Assembly: GCF_017104565.1 (NCBI RefSeq)
Contig: NZ_JAAGPD010000009.1
Span: 186,001-250,000 of the forward strand
DNA from: Paraburkholderia sp. Tr-20389
GTDB taxonomy: Bacteria > Pseudomonadota > Gammaproteobacteria > Burkholderiales > Burkholderiaceae
DNA length: 64,000 bases
Direction of reading: 5' to 3'
Shown here: one piece after another, positions 43,992 through 54,117 of the stretch
How positions within the stretch are numbered: position 1 is the first letter of the stretch
Layout of the letters: each line of letters begins with the position of its first letter
Notes under the pieces: model-generated
What the model saw: the letters and a program-made list of their open reading frames with translations, nothing else
Databases searched by the model: none
What the model was told of the DNA's origin: nothing
Translations under genes and position numbers: made by a program

Positions 43992-45512
43992 GTGGCCACT
44001 GTGTCCGCTTCACTCAACGCTTCGCCTGATTCCCTGGACGTGCCGCGCGGCACACTGATGATTCAAGGCACGACTTCCGACGCGGGCAAGAGCACGCTCG
44101 TCGCCGGTCTGTGCCGCCTCGCGCGGCGCGCAGGCGTGCGGGTCGCGCCGTTCAAGCCGCAGAACATGGCGCTCAACAGCGCGGTGACCGTCGACGGCGG
44201 CGAGATCGGCCGCGCGCAGGCGTTGCAGGCGGTGGCCGCCGGCATCGACGCGCATACCGACCTGAACCCTGTGCTGCTCAAGCCGACCAGCGACCGGGGC
44301 GCGCAGGTGATCATCCACGGCAAGGCGCGCATGAATCTCGACGCGCGCGCGTATCACGACTACAAGCCCGTCGCGTTCGAGGCCGTGCTGGCGTCGTATG
44401 CGCGGCTGAAGGCGTCGTACGACACGATCTTCGTCGAAGGCGCAGGCAGTCCCGCCGAAATCAATCTGCGCGAGCGCGACATCGCGAACATGGGCTTTGC
44501 GGAGGCGGTGGACTGCCCCGTCGTGCTCGTCGCCGACATCGATCGCGGCGGCGTGTTCGCGCATCTGACGGGCACGCTCGCGTGTCTGTCCGACAGCGAA
44601 CAGGCGCGCGTGCGCGGCTTCGTGATCAATCGCTTTCGCGGCGACGTGAGCCTGTTGCAGCCGGGGCTCGACTGGCTCGAGGCGAAGACGGGCAAGCCCG
44701 TGCTCGGCGTCGTGCCGTATCTGCACGGCCTCACGCTCGATGCCGAAGACATGCTGCCGCGCGAGCTGCGCGCCGCGCAGGCCAGCGCGGACGCGCTGCG
44801 CGTCGTCGTGCCCGCGCTGCCGCATATCAGCAATCACACCGATTTCGACGCGCTGCGCGCACATCCGCAAGTCGACTTCCACTACGTGCGCGCGGGCAGC
44901 ACGCCGCCGCCTGCCGATCTGATCATTTTGCCGGGCTCGAAGAACGTGCAGGGCGATCTTGCGTTCCTGCGCGCGCAGGGCTGGGACGCGGTGTTGCAAC
45001 GGCATCTGCGCTACGGCGGACGTGTGATCGGCATTTGCGGCGGTATGCAGATGCTCGGCCGCGAAGTGGCCGACCCGTATGGCGTGGAAGGTCCGCCCGC
45101 GACAGTCGCCGGCCTCGGCTGGCTCGACTTCTCGACGACGCTCACGCGCGACAAGACGCTGAAGAACGTGACGGGGCGCCTGGCGACGGACGCCGCCGAC
45201 ATCGCGGGCTACGAGATTCACATGGGAGAAACGCACGGGCCCGCGCTCGACGCGCCCGCGCTGCTGCTCGCCGACGAAGGGGGCGGCGTGCGCCCCGACG
45301 GCGCCCGTTCCGCCGATGGCCAGATTCTCGCAACCTACGTGCACGGTCTGTTCGACACGCCCGCCGCGTGCGCGTCGCTGCTCGCGTGGGCCGGGCTGAA
45401 AGACGCCGGGGCGATCGACTATCCGGCGCTGCGAGAAGCGTCGCTGGAGCGGCTCGCCGACACGCTCGCCGAACACCTCGATCTGAAGCGTCTATGGGCG
45501 GCTGTCTGCTGA
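43992..45512 (+). CDS. cobQ: Cobyric acid synthase
   Basis: A 506-residue glutamine-dependent amidotransferase (CobQ/CbiP) amidating adenosylcobyrinate a,c-diamide. The N-terminal P-loop-type [19 protein letters not shown] and the C-terminal class I glutaminase ([15 protein letters not shown], with the nucleophilic Cys, and [10 protein letters not shown]) are present. The start is uncertain: GTG at 43992 gives a length matching CbiP, GTG at 44001 or ATG at 44061 are alternatives, and none has a strong ribosome-binding site. Divergent to cobU with a gap of about 100 bp, which contains no recognisable riboswitch. Confidence 0.92.
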   Translation: MATVSASLNASPDSLDVPRGTLMIQGTTSDAGKSTLVAGLCRLARRAGVRVAPFKPQNMALNSAVTVDGGEIGRAQALQAVAAGIDAHTDLNPVLLKPTSDRGAQVIIHGKARMNLDARAYHDYKPVAFEAVLASYARLKASYDTIFVEGAGSPAEINLRERDIANMGFAEAVDCPVVLVADIDRGGVFAHLTGTLACLSDSEQARVRGFVINRFRGDVSLLQPGLDWLEAKTGKPVLGVVPYLHGLTLDAEDMLPRELRAAQASADALRVVVPALPHISNHTDFDALRAHPQVDFHYVRAGSTPPPADLIILPGSKNVQGDLAFLRAQGWDAVLQRHLRYGGRVIGICGGMQMLGREVADPYGVEGPPATVAGLGWLDFSTTLTRDKTLKNVTGRLATDAADIAGYEIHMGETHGPALDAPALLLADEGGGVRPDGARSADGQILATYVHGLFDTPAACASLLAWAGLKDAGAIDYPALREASLERLADTLAEHLDLKRLWAAVC

Positions 45513-45635
45513 TTCGTTCTCGATAGGAATTAATCTAAGTCAATAGGGCGGTTTTTCCCGCGCAGTGGTTCGAATACAGTCCGTTCCATCGACGACGCAA
45601 CCGGCGCCGTCAAACCTGATCTCTGAGGAACCGAC

Positions 45636-46070
45636 ATGAACCCGACCGCAAGCAACCAAGCCGATCTTGCCGCCACCATCCTGCGCGTCGCGCTAGGCGT
45701 GCTGTACCTCGCGCACAGCCTGCAAAAAATCTTCGTCTTCACGCTGCCGGGCACGGCGCAGTTCTTCCAGTCGATCGGCTTTCCGGGCTGGCTCGGCTAT
45801 CTGACCGCGTTCGTCGAACTGGCTGGCGGGATCGCACTGCTGCTCGGCGTGCAGGTCCGCTGGGTCGCGCTGGTGCTGGTGCCGTTCATGCTCGGCGCGC
45901 TGTCCGTGCATCTGCCGAACGGCTGGGGCTTCGCGTCGCCGCACGGCGGCTGGGAATATCCGGCGTTCTGGGCTGTCACGCTCGTCGTGCAGTCGCTGCT
46001 GGGTAACGGCCTGTTTGCGGTGAGCGGCGCGAAGGCGGCGCCCGTTGCCCAGGCTCGCAACGCGGCCTGA
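45636..46070 (+). CDS. DoxX family membrane protein
   Basis: A 144-residue four-helix membrane protein of the DoxX family. LRVALGVLYLAHSLQKIFVF marks the first helix and GFPGWLGYLTAFVELAGGIALLLGV the second. Functions in the family are mostly unknown; some members associate with quinone or thiol redox systems. It is a single-gene unit with a ribosome-binding site (TGAGGAACC) just upstream. About 120 bp separate it from cobQ. Confidence 0.9.
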   Translation: MNPTASNQADLAATILRVALGVLYLAHSLQKIFVFTLPGTAQFFQSIGFPGWLGYLTAFVELAGGIALLLGVQVRWVALVLVPFMLGALSVHLPNGWGFASPHGGWEYPAFWAVTLVVQSLLGNGLFAVSGAKAAPVAQARNAA

Positions 46071-46164
46071 TCCGGATGGGCGGCGGGTGAGCGGGCTTCT
46101 TGCGCCTGGCTTGCCCGCTCGATCGCCTCCGCTTGCTTACTTCCGCTCGTTCACTTCTGCGCGA

Positions 46165-47835
46165 TCACCTCGGCCATTGCCGTAACGCATCCGCCATGCG
46201 TTCAGCCACTTCTTCCCAATCGCGCGCGGCCGATTGCCTGAACAGGCGCATCACGCCCGGATACCACGGCGAATCGTCGCGTTCGAGCAGCCAGCGCCAG
46301 TCGGTCCAGTCATGCGGCAGCATCAGCCAGCACGGTTTGCCGAGCGCGCCCGCGACGTGCGCCGCAGCCGTGTCGACGGCGATCAGCAAGTCCAGTTGCG
46401 TGATGATGGCCGCCGTATCCGCGAAATCCTCGATCGCCGAGCCGAAATCCACGATGGGCTGCCCGGCGGGCGGCGCGGCCGCTTCGTCCTCCCCCTGGCC
46501 TTTCTGCAGGCTGAAGAACGTTATGTCGGGCACGCTCCACAGCGGCGCGAGCGGCGCGAGGCCGGGAAGCGAGCGCGTCGCGTCGTGCTGGTTTCCGGCG
46601 AAGCCTTTCCACACGAGTCCGACTTTCAGGCCACGCCCCGTCGGCAGACGGGCGCGCCAGCGCTCGATGCGTTCCGGCGAGGCGTGCAGATAAGGCAGCG
46701 CGGCGGGAAGGGTATCGAGGGTCGTGCCGAACCGCAACGGCAGGCTCAATGGATACACCCAGAAGTCGTGCCGGCCGATCTGGCCGCTGTGCGTCTTGAC
46801 CTCGTCGACGCTATCCAGCGTTTTCATCAGCGGTTCGAGGGGCGCGGGACACATCAGCGTCAGATGCCGCACGCCGAGCGTCTTCAAAAGCGGCGCGTAG
46901 CGCGCGAACTGCACACAGTCGCCGTAGCCTTGCTCGTGCCACAACACGAGCGTCTTTCCGTCGAGCGATTCGCCTTGCCACTGCGGCGTCCCGGCCGGTG
47001 GCGGGACGTCCTTCGGACAGCGTTGCGGCGCATAGCGCGCTTCCGCGTGCGGCCAGCCTTCTGCGAGGCGGCCTTGGGTGAGCAGGAGAACGGCGAGGTT
47101 CCAGTGGGCGTCGGCGAAATCCGGCGCAAGCGCGAGGGTCTGACGATAGACGGCCTCCGCTTCGTCGTAGCGGCGGGTGAGCTTGAGGGCCGTGCCCAGA
47201 TTGTGCAACGCGTCGCGGTGATCGGGCTGCACGGCAAGTGCCCGCCGGAACACCGTCTCTGCTTCCGCGGGCTGCACGCTGCGCAGCAACGCCATGCCGA
47301 GGTTGTACAGCGCGTGGACATAAGTCCCGTCGATTTCGAGCGCCGCGCGGAACATGGCGACGGATTCGTCCAGACGGCTTTCTTCCATCAGCAGGTTGCC
47401 GAGATTGTTGCGGGCGGCGAGGAGCTTCGGTTCGAATTCGATCGCCCGGCGATAGGCCGCTTCGGCTTCACGCGCACGCGATGTTTTCGTCAGCGTTTCA
47501 GCCAGGTAGAAATGCGCCAGCCCGCAGCGCGGGTCGAGTTCGAGAGCCCGAAGGCAGGTTGCTTCGGCCTCCTGCGTTCGCTGGCGCCGCAGCAGCATCT
47601 CACCGAGATTGGCGAGAAAATGCGCGTCTTCACGCAACGCGATGGCGCGGCGCAGCAGCGCTTCGGCTTCGATCCACACGCCTCGCGCCGACAGCACGAC
47701 GCCGAGCAGATGCAGTGCGTCGGCGTGATGCGGGTCGTGTTCGAGCGTGGCGCGATAGCCGCGTTCGGCTTCGTCGAGACGGCCGGCAAGGTGGGCTTCG
47801 AAGGCGGCCTGGAAGTTCGGAGATACAGTGGGCAT
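46165..47835 (-). CDS. TPR-repeat protein with C-terminal GT9-like domain
   Basis: A 556-residue protein with about seven tandem TPR units (34-residue periodicity, typical PDHRDALHNLGTALKLTRRY) over residues 10-260 and a C-terminal glycosyltransferase-9-like domain (LVLWHEQGYGDCVQFARYAP, DLLIAVDTAAAHVAGALGKPCWLML). The architecture is widespread in Burkholderia, often beside flagellar or polysaccharide genes; here it has neither. It may glycosylate a protein or be a degenerate transferase. Similar to the protein at 9026-10414, but longer and with clearer repeats. Confidence 0.82.
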   Translation of the reverse strand: MPTVSPNFQAAFEAHLAGRLDEAERGYRATLEHDPHHADALHLLGVVLSARGVWIEAEALLRRAIALREDAHFLANLGEMLLRRQRTQEAEATCLRALELDPRCGLAHFYLAETLTKTSRAREAEAAYRRAIEFEPKLLAARNNLGNLLMEESRLDESVAMFRAALEIDGTYVHALYNLGMALLRSVQPAEAETVFRRALAVQPDHRDALHNLGTALKLTRRYDEAEAVYRQTLALAPDFADAHWNLAVLLLTQGRLAEGWPHAEARYAPQRCPKDVPPPAGTPQWQGESLDGKTLVLWHEQGYGDCVQFARYAPLLKTLGVRHLTLMCPAPLEPLMKTLDSVDEVKTHSGQIGRHDFWVYPLSLPLRFGTTLDTLPAALPYLHASPERIERWRARLPTGRGLKVGLVWKGFAGNQHDATRSLPGLAPLAPLWSVPDITFFSLQKGQGEDEAAAPPAGQPIVDFGSAIEDFADTAAIITQLDLLIAVDTAAAHVAGALGKPCWLMLPHDWTDWRWLLERDDSPWYPGVMRLFRQSAARDWEEVAERMADALRQWPR

Positions 47836-47972
47836 GGTGCAGCCGCAGCGAAAGCTGCGGCAGAAATCGCAGTGGAATCGCCTATCTTAATCGCCCGATG
47901 TTCGGGAGTGCTCGCCAGATTTGTCGTAAATCGTCATATCCGTGCGAGCCTCTGCGCTGCCCGTTCGAGCCT

Positions 47973-48398
47973 TCAGTACAGCACGATCTGCGTACAGCGG
48001 AACAGCGCCATCGTCTTGCCGTTGGGATCGGTGACGGTCGCATCCCACACCTGCGTGCTGCGCCCCAGGTGCACGGCTTTGGCGACGGTGCGGATCGTCC
48101 CATCCCGCGAGGTGCCGAGGAAGTTGCTCTTCAGTTCGATCGTCGTGAAGTTGGTCGCGTTGTCGGGCAGATGCGCGAGACACGCATAGCCGCACGCCGT
48201 ATCGGCGAGACCGATCACGGTGGCCGCATGCAGAAAGCCGTTCGGCGCCAGCAGTTCGCTGCGCACGGTCAGCTCGGCCGTCAGCGTGCCCTCGTCGAGC
48301 GCGATGACGCGCACGCCCAGCAGGCCCGGGAGCGAGCCCTTCTGGCGTTCGTGAAGCCGGTCGATCGTGTAGTCGCTGCGAAGTTTGCTCATGGTCAT
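47973..48398 (-). CDS. PaaI-family hotdog thioesterase
   Basis: A 141-residue hotdog-fold thioesterase. The motif LLAPNGFLHAATVIGLADTACG contains the conserved NGxxHxG-like site (N, H and D), and the C-terminus TVTDPNGKTMALFRCTQIVLY is typical. Members hydrolyse aryl or acyl-CoA thioesters in the cytoplasm; substrate unknown. Two ATGs, at 48398 and 48392, are close together; either is plausible. No operon partner; divergent to the ParA gene. Confidence 0.88.
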   Translation of the reverse strand: MTMSKLRSDYTIDRLHERQKGSLPGLLGVRVIALDEGTLTAELTVRSELLAPNGFLHAATVIGLADTACGYACLAHLPDNATNFTTIELKSNFLGTSRDGTIRTVAKAVHLGRSTQVWDATVTDPNGKTMALFRCTQIVLY

Positions 48399-48618
48399 GG
48401 TTCTCAAAAAAAGGGGCTGGAAGCGTCCTTCAAGCGTGTAGGGGCTTCGGCCTGACAGGTTTTGCCGATATTATCAACGCCTGGAACGAATGGGCCACGC
48501 CGCGCGCACGGGCATCGGCAGCAGGAGCCGCCGACTCAGCGAACCGCCGCGCGCGGGCGGGCCGGAAGTCGAGCGGCAAACCGGCTGGCCAGCGCCAGCC
48601 ATCTTCCCGGGAGAATTC

Positions 48619-49338
48619 ATGACGGTGATCGTGGTGGCGAATCCAAAAGGCGGCGTGGGCAAGAGCACGCTGTCGACCAATCTGGCTGGCTACTTTGCGG
48701 CTGAAGGCCAATGGGTCGCGCTCGCCGATCTGGACCGGCAGCAGTCCGCGCACGCATGGCTCGATCTGCGTCCGGAAACCTTGCCGGCCATCGAAACCTG
48801 GCAGGTCGACCCGGACGCGCCGGCGAAGCCGCCCAAGGGCCTCGAGCAGGCCGTGATCGATACGCCTGCCGGCCTGCATGGCAACCGGCTGAACGTCGCG
48901 CTGTCGCTGGCCGACAAGGTGATCGTGCCGCTACAGCCGTCCATCTTCGATATTCTCGCGACCAAGGAATTTCTCGAGCGGCTCGCGAAGGAAAAGGCCG
49001 TGCGCAAGGGCGCGATCGAGATCGGCGTGGTCGGCATGCGGGTAGATGCACGCACGAAGTCGGCGGACCAGCTGCATCGCTTCGTCGAGGGGCTCGATCT
49101 GCCCGTCCTCGGCTATCTGCGCGACACGCAGAACTACGTGCAGCTGGCGGCGCATGGCCTGACGCTGTGGGACGTCGCGAAAAGCCGCGTCGAGAAGGAT
49201 CTGGAGCAGTGGGAGTCGATTACCGCGTGGGTCGACGGGAAGGGCCACGGCGTCAAAGCCGGGAGCGGGAAAGCCGAAGGCGGGAAAGCCGAAAACGGCA
49301 AGGCCGCGAACGGGAAGGGCGCAAATAAAAAGGGCTGA
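48619..49338 (+). CDS. Orphan ParA/MinD-type ATPase
   Basis: A 239-residue deviant-Walker ATPase: VVANPKGGVGKSTLSTNLAG at the start contains the signature lysine, and VIDTPAGLHGN is the Walker B region. The overall layout matches plasmid-partition-like ParA proteins, but there is no ParB or centromere-like repeat beside it. The C-terminal 25 residues are a Lys/Gly-rich repeat (GKAEGGKAENGKAANGKG) that may bind DNA or membrane nonspecifically. The ATG at 48619 has CGGGAGA upstream. Role in positioning some cargo is inferred. Confidence 0.85.
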   Translation: MTVIVVANPKGGVGKSTLSTNLAGYFAAEGQWVALADLDRQQSAHAWLDLRPETLPAIETWQVDPDAPAKPPKGLEQAVIDTPAGLHGNRLNVALSLADKVIVPLQPSIFDILATKEFLERLAKEKAVRKGAIEIGVVGMRVDARTKSADQLHRFVEGLDLPVLGYLRDTQNYVQLAAHGLTLWDVAKSRVEKDLEQWESITAWVDGKGHGVKAGSGKAEGGKAENGKAANGKGANKKG

Positions 49339-49362
49339 AGGCGCGTCTCGCGCATCTTCAGC
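49322..49362 (-). terminator. Terminator of panD, overlapping the parA 3' end
   Basis: GGGCTGAAG (49331-49339) pairs with CTTCAGCCC (49354-49362); on the minus strand the stem is followed by TTTTTATTT. It lies 37 bp past the panD stop and overlaps the last codons of the convergent ParA-like gene. Confidence 0.75.
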
Positions 49363-49398
49363 CCGTCTGCAGCTCCGGCGGCCCGACGGCCGCGGTGC

Positions 49399-49785
49399 TC
49401 AGGTCCAGCTTTGCGTCGGCACGTGATCGCGGCTGCCCTTGATCGCGTTGTTCTCGTCGACGAACACCAGATCCGGCTTCCAGCCCGCCTTGAGTTCTTC
49501 CTCGTCGACGTTCGCGAACGCCGCGATGATCACCAGATCGCCCAGTTGCGCGCGCCGTGCCGCCGAGCCGTTCAGCGAGATCATGCCGCTGCCGCGCTCG
49601 CCCTTGATCGCATACGTCGAAAAGCGCTCGCCGTTGTTGATGTTCCAGATGTCGATGCGCTCGTTCTCGACGATATTCGCCGCTTCGAGCAGGTTCTCGT
49701 CGATCGCGCACGATCCTTCGTAGTGCAGTTCGCAGTGCGTGACCACCGCGCGGTGAATCTTCGACTTCAGCATGTTGCGTTGCAT
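49399..49785 (-). CDS. panD: Aspartate 1-decarboxylase
   Basis: A 128-residue pyruvoyl enzyme making beta-alanine for pantothenate. The self-cleavage site Gly24-Ser25 is in [11 protein letters not shown], and the start [20 protein letters not shown] is the family signature. The length is usual. It follows panC after 17 bp, so the two are co-transcribed; panB is not adjacent. Confidence 0.96.
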   Translation of the reverse strand: MQRNMLKSKIHRAVVTHCELHYEGSCAIDENLLEAANIVENERIDIWNINNGERFSTYAIKGERGSGMISLNGSAARRAQLGDLVIIAAFANVDEEELKAGWKPDLVFVDENNAIKGSRDHVPTQSWT

Positions 49786-49802
49786 GGCTAATCCTTCCGG
49801 CG

Positions 49803-50885
<1,083 letters not shown>

Positions 50886-51758
50886 TCAGGCGGGCAGGTA
50901 GGCCAGCCGCACGTAAATTGGCGCGAAGGGCTCGGCCTGCGTGATCTCGACCAGCGATTCACGCGACAGTTCGAGCATCGCAATGAAGTTCACGACCACG
51001 ACGGGTACGCCGCGCGTCGTGTCGAACAGCTCGGAAAACTCCATGAAGCGCGCGTTCTGCAGCCTGCGCAGGATCACGCTCATGTGTTCGCGCACGGACA
51101 GTTCCTCGCGCGAAATCTTGTGATGCTGAACCAGCTTGGCGCGCTTGATCACGTCGGCCCACGCGGAACGCAGGTCGTCCGTGTTCACATCCGGAAAGCG
51201 CGGCGTGATGCTCTGCTCGATGTACACCTCGGCGCGCAGGAAATCGCGCCCGAGTTGCGGCAACTGGTCGAGGCGCTGCGCGGCGAGCTTCATCTGCTCG
51301 TATTCGAGCAGACGGCGCACCAGTTCGGCGCGCGGGTCTTCCGCTTCCTCGCCCGTGTCCGCCTTCTTCACGGGCAGCAGCATGCGTGACTTGATCTCGA
51401 TCAGCATCGCGGCCATCAGCAGATATTCGGCGGCGAGTTCGAGATTGGTCTTGCGCAGTTGTTCGACATAGCCGAGGTACTGGGCCGTCACATCGGCCAT
51501 CGGAATGTCGAGCACGTTGAAGTTCTGCTTGCGGATCAGGTACAGCAACAGATCCAGCGGGCCTTCGAAAGTCTCCAGAAAGACTTCGAGCGCGTCGGGC
51601 GGAATGTACAGGTCCTGCGGCAGCTTGAAGAGCGGCTCGCCGTACAGGCGAGCGAAAGCAATGCCGTCGACGGTGTTGGTCGTCGAATCGGTGGCGGGCG
51701 CGGCGAGCGCTGCGTCGGACTGTTCCGATGCGGCGCGGGCCTCGTCGGCGGTGGTCAC
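50886..51758 (-). CDS. scpA: Segregation and condensation protein A
   Basis: A 290-residue kleisin that bridges the SMC dimer in chromosome condensation. The N-terminal FEGPLDLLLYLIRKQNFNVLDIPMADVTAQYL is diagnostic, with the winged-helix C-terminal region (LQNARFMEFSELFDTTRGVPV). The GTG start at 51758 follows the stop of the DUF3460 gene directly, so translation is probably coupled. Its first 35 residues are variable and acidic. No scpB gene is adjacent. Confidence 0.93.
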   Translation of the reverse strand: MTTADEARAASEQSDAALAAPATDSTTNTVDGIAFARLYGEPLFKLPQDLYIPPDALEVFLETFEGPLDLLLYLIRKQNFNVLDIPMADVTAQYLGYVEQLRKTNLELAAEYLLMAAMLIEIKSRMLLPVKKADTGEEAEDPRAELVRRLLEYEQMKLAAQRLDQLPQLGRDFLRAEVYIEQSITPRFPDVNTDDLRSAWADVIKRAKLVQHHKISREELSVREHMSVILRRLQNARFMEFSELFDTTRGVPVVVVNFIAMLELSRESLVEITQAEPFAPIYVRLAYLPA

Positions 51759-51944
51759 TTAAAAGTTCTGGTAGTAGACGTACGAGGTCTGGTTCACGCG
51801 TGCAGCCTGATTGGACGCGCGTTCGTCGAGGTCGATAGGCTGCTTGTCCCACAGCAGCGCGCGGCCGCGGCGCTGCTCGTCTTCCAGAGAGGGCTTTTGC
51901 TGCTTCAGTTGATTCAGGAACTGCGTGATATCCGATTGATACAT
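51759..51944 (-). CDS. DUF3460 family small protein
   Basis: A 61-residue protein of the DUF3460 family (MYQSDITQFLNQLKQQKPSL, RGRALLWDKQPIDLDERA), small, soluble and found upstream of scpA in Burkholderiales. It has no known function. The stop is immediately followed by the scpA start. Confidence 0.88.
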   Translation of the reverse strand: MYQSDITQFLNQLKQQKPSLEDEQRRGRALLWDKQPIDLDERASNQAARVNQTSYVYYQNF

Positions 51945-52305
51945 GGCTCGACGTCCGTGAATGAAGATGACGGCGCCCGGAAGGTGGGTCTGATGCGGGG
52001 CCGCTGGTGCAGAACAGGATTTTACCGCAAGCCTGCGCGAGCCAAGTGAAAAGTCAGCGGAACCGCGAGCGGTGGGCGGCGTCCAAGGCGGGCAACCGGT
52101 CTGCCAGGTCGGCGCCGCGCGCCGCTATCCCGGCGGCTATCCCGTTAATGGCGTGCTGCCGCCGATGTGTTCAAATAGCGCCGTTCCCCTGTGCCGCGAC
52201 GGCGCCGGGTGTCGGCAGTGTTCAACAAATCGTCAAAAGAGCCGGAGGTCGTGTTTGGCGGGGTGGGCCATCGAGCGATCGCGCGAGCGCCGCAGCGAAA
52301 ACACA
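51945..52305. other. Intergenic region between DUF3460 and tamA
   Basis: 361 bp without a convincing gene; it carries the divergent promoters of the scpA operon and tamA. A short direct repeat (GGCTATCCCG twice, separated by GC-rich sequence) occurs near 52135. No structured RNA was recognised. Confidence 0.5.
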
Positions 52306-54102
52306 GTGACGGACGGTCGCGCCGGGCGGCGCGCATCGTTGGCGGCGATGCTGCTGCGCGCCTGTCTGTCGTGCGGCTTCTGCGCGCTGCTGCTGGCGAC
52401 GACGCACGCCCACGCCGCGCGCGCGAAGCCGACTTACAAGGTCGACGTCGAGGTGGAGCCGCGCTCGCTGCGCAAGCTGCTCGAAGAACATCTCGACATT
52501 TCCCGCTTCGCGAAACGCGACGACATCAGCCCCGAGCAGTTCGAGTTTCTCGTGACGGCGACGCCGCAGCAGGTGCGCGATCTGGCGTCGACGGAAGGCT
52601 ATTTCACGCCCGTCGTGCGGACCGACGTGCGCACGATCGACGACAAGAGAGTTGTGCGCGTGTCCGTCGATCCCGGTCCGCGCACCACCATATCGTCGAT
52701 TTCACTGTCGTTTCGCGGCCCCGTGCTGACGGAAGACCCCGAGCAGGAGAACAAGACCCGCTTCGCGTTCTCGCTGCACGAGGGCGATCCATTCACCCAA
52801 GGCAACTGGGACGATGCGAAGGAAGCGGCGCTCAAGGCGCTGCAGTCGCGCCGCTATCTGGGCGCGAAGATCGCGCGTTCGGAAGCACGGGTCGATCCGC
52901 GTACGCACGACGCGCAGCTGTCCGTCACCTTCGACAGCGGTCCCACGTTCACGATGGGCAAGCTCGACGTGTCGGGCCCGAGGCGCTATCCGGAACGCAT
53001 CATCGAGAACGTGAATCCGATTTCGCCGGGCGAAGTCTACGACGTGCAGCGCGTGACCGAACTGCAGCGTCAGTTGCAGAACACACCGTACTACGCGAGC
53101 GTCGCGATCGACGTCGGCAACGACACGGAAAAGCCGCTCGAAACGCCGATGCACGTGAAGGTGAGCGAGTATCCGTACAACAGCGTGCGCGGCGGCGTCG
53201 GCTATTCGACGGACACGGGCGCGCATATCCAGGGCTCGTATTCGTATCTCGACACGTTCGGCGCAGCCTGGCCGTTCACCGTCGCCGGCCGGCTCGACCA
53301 GATCCAGCAGTACGGCCAGGTGACGCTCGCGATGCCGCCCGGCCTGCGCGGCTGGACCAACAGCGCGCTCGTGTCGTACACGAGCACCGATGTGTCCGAC
53401 ACGCGTATCTACAGCTTGCGGGCGGGCTTGCAGCGCGCCCGCACGTCGCAGTACATCGACTACGCGTATTCGCTCCTCTACTACCAGGACAGGCTGGACC
53501 AGAACACCCAGGCACCGACCACGAGCCGCGCGCTCGTGCCCGGCTGGTCGTGGACGCGCCGCAATACCGACGACCCGCTGTTTCCGCGCTCGGGCAACCT
53601 GATTCACGTCGAGGCAGGCTTTGCCGTGAAAGGCGCGCTGACCGATCAGACCTTCATCCGCGGCTATGCGCGCGGCCAGCAATACTTGCCCGTCGGCGCG
53701 CGCGACCTGGTTCTGTTTCGCGCGGAACTGGGCGGCGTGTTCACGAGCGGGCCGTCGAGCGGCGTGCCGGCGTCGCTGCTGTTCCGCGCGGGCGGCTCGA
53801 ATTCGGTGCGCGGCTACGGGTATCAGAGTATCGGTAACAACGTCGGCGGCTCGATTCTGCCGACCAAGTACCTCGTGACGGGCACTTCCGAATATCAGCA
53901 CTGGTTCAACCGGGACTGGGGCGCCGCCGTGTTCTTCGATATCGGCACGGCTACCGATACCTGGGGCGAAAAGATTTTCTATCCGGGCGTCGGCCTGGGC
54001 GCGCGCTGGCGCAGCCCCGTCGGCCCGGTGAACATCGATCTCGCATACGGCACGCGCAACCGCAGTGTGCGGCCGTATCTGACGCTCGGCATTGCGTTCT
54101 GA
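52306..54102 (+). CDS. tamA: Translocation and assembly module protein TamA
   Basis: A 598-residue outer-membrane protein of the Omp85 family that works with TamB in envelope assembly. It has a signal sequence (MLLRACLSCGFCALLLATTH, cleaved near HAHA), three POTRA-like domains over residues 45-290, and a 16-strand barrel ending in VRPYLTLGIAF with terminal Phe. The GTG at 52306 and ATG at 52348 are both possible starts, since both retain the signal sequence. tamB begins 15 bp later. Confidence 0.92.
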   Translation: MTDGRAGRRASLAAMLLRACLSCGFCALLLATTHAHAARAKPTYKVDVEVEPRSLRKLLEEHLDISRFAKRDDISPEQFEFLVTATPQQVRDLASTEGYFTPVVRTDVRTIDDKRVVRVSVDPGPRTTISSISLSFRGPVLTEDPEQENKTRFAFSLHEGDPFTQGNWDDAKEAALKALQSRRYLGAKIARSEARVDPRTHDAQLSVTFDSGPTFTMGKLDVSGPRRYPERIIENVNPISPGEVYDVQRVTELQRQLQNTPYYASVAIDVGNDTEKPLETPMHVKVSEYPYNSVRGGVGYSTDTGAHIQGSYSYLDTFGAAWPFTVAGRLDQIQQYGQVTLAMPPGLRGWTNSALVSYTSTDVSDTRIYSLRAGLQRARTSQYIDYAYSLLYYQDRLDQNTQAPTTSRALVPGWSWTRRNTDDPLFPRSGNLIHVEAGFAVKGALTDQTFIRGYARGQQYLPVGARDLVLFRAELGGVFTSGPSSGVPASLLFRAGGSNSVRGYGYQSIGNNVGGSILPTKYLVTGTSEYQHWFNRDWGAAVFFDIGTATDTWGEKIFYPGVGLGARWRSPVGPVNIDLAYGTRNRSVRPYLTLGIAF

Positions 54103-54117
54103 CATCACACTTTGAGC

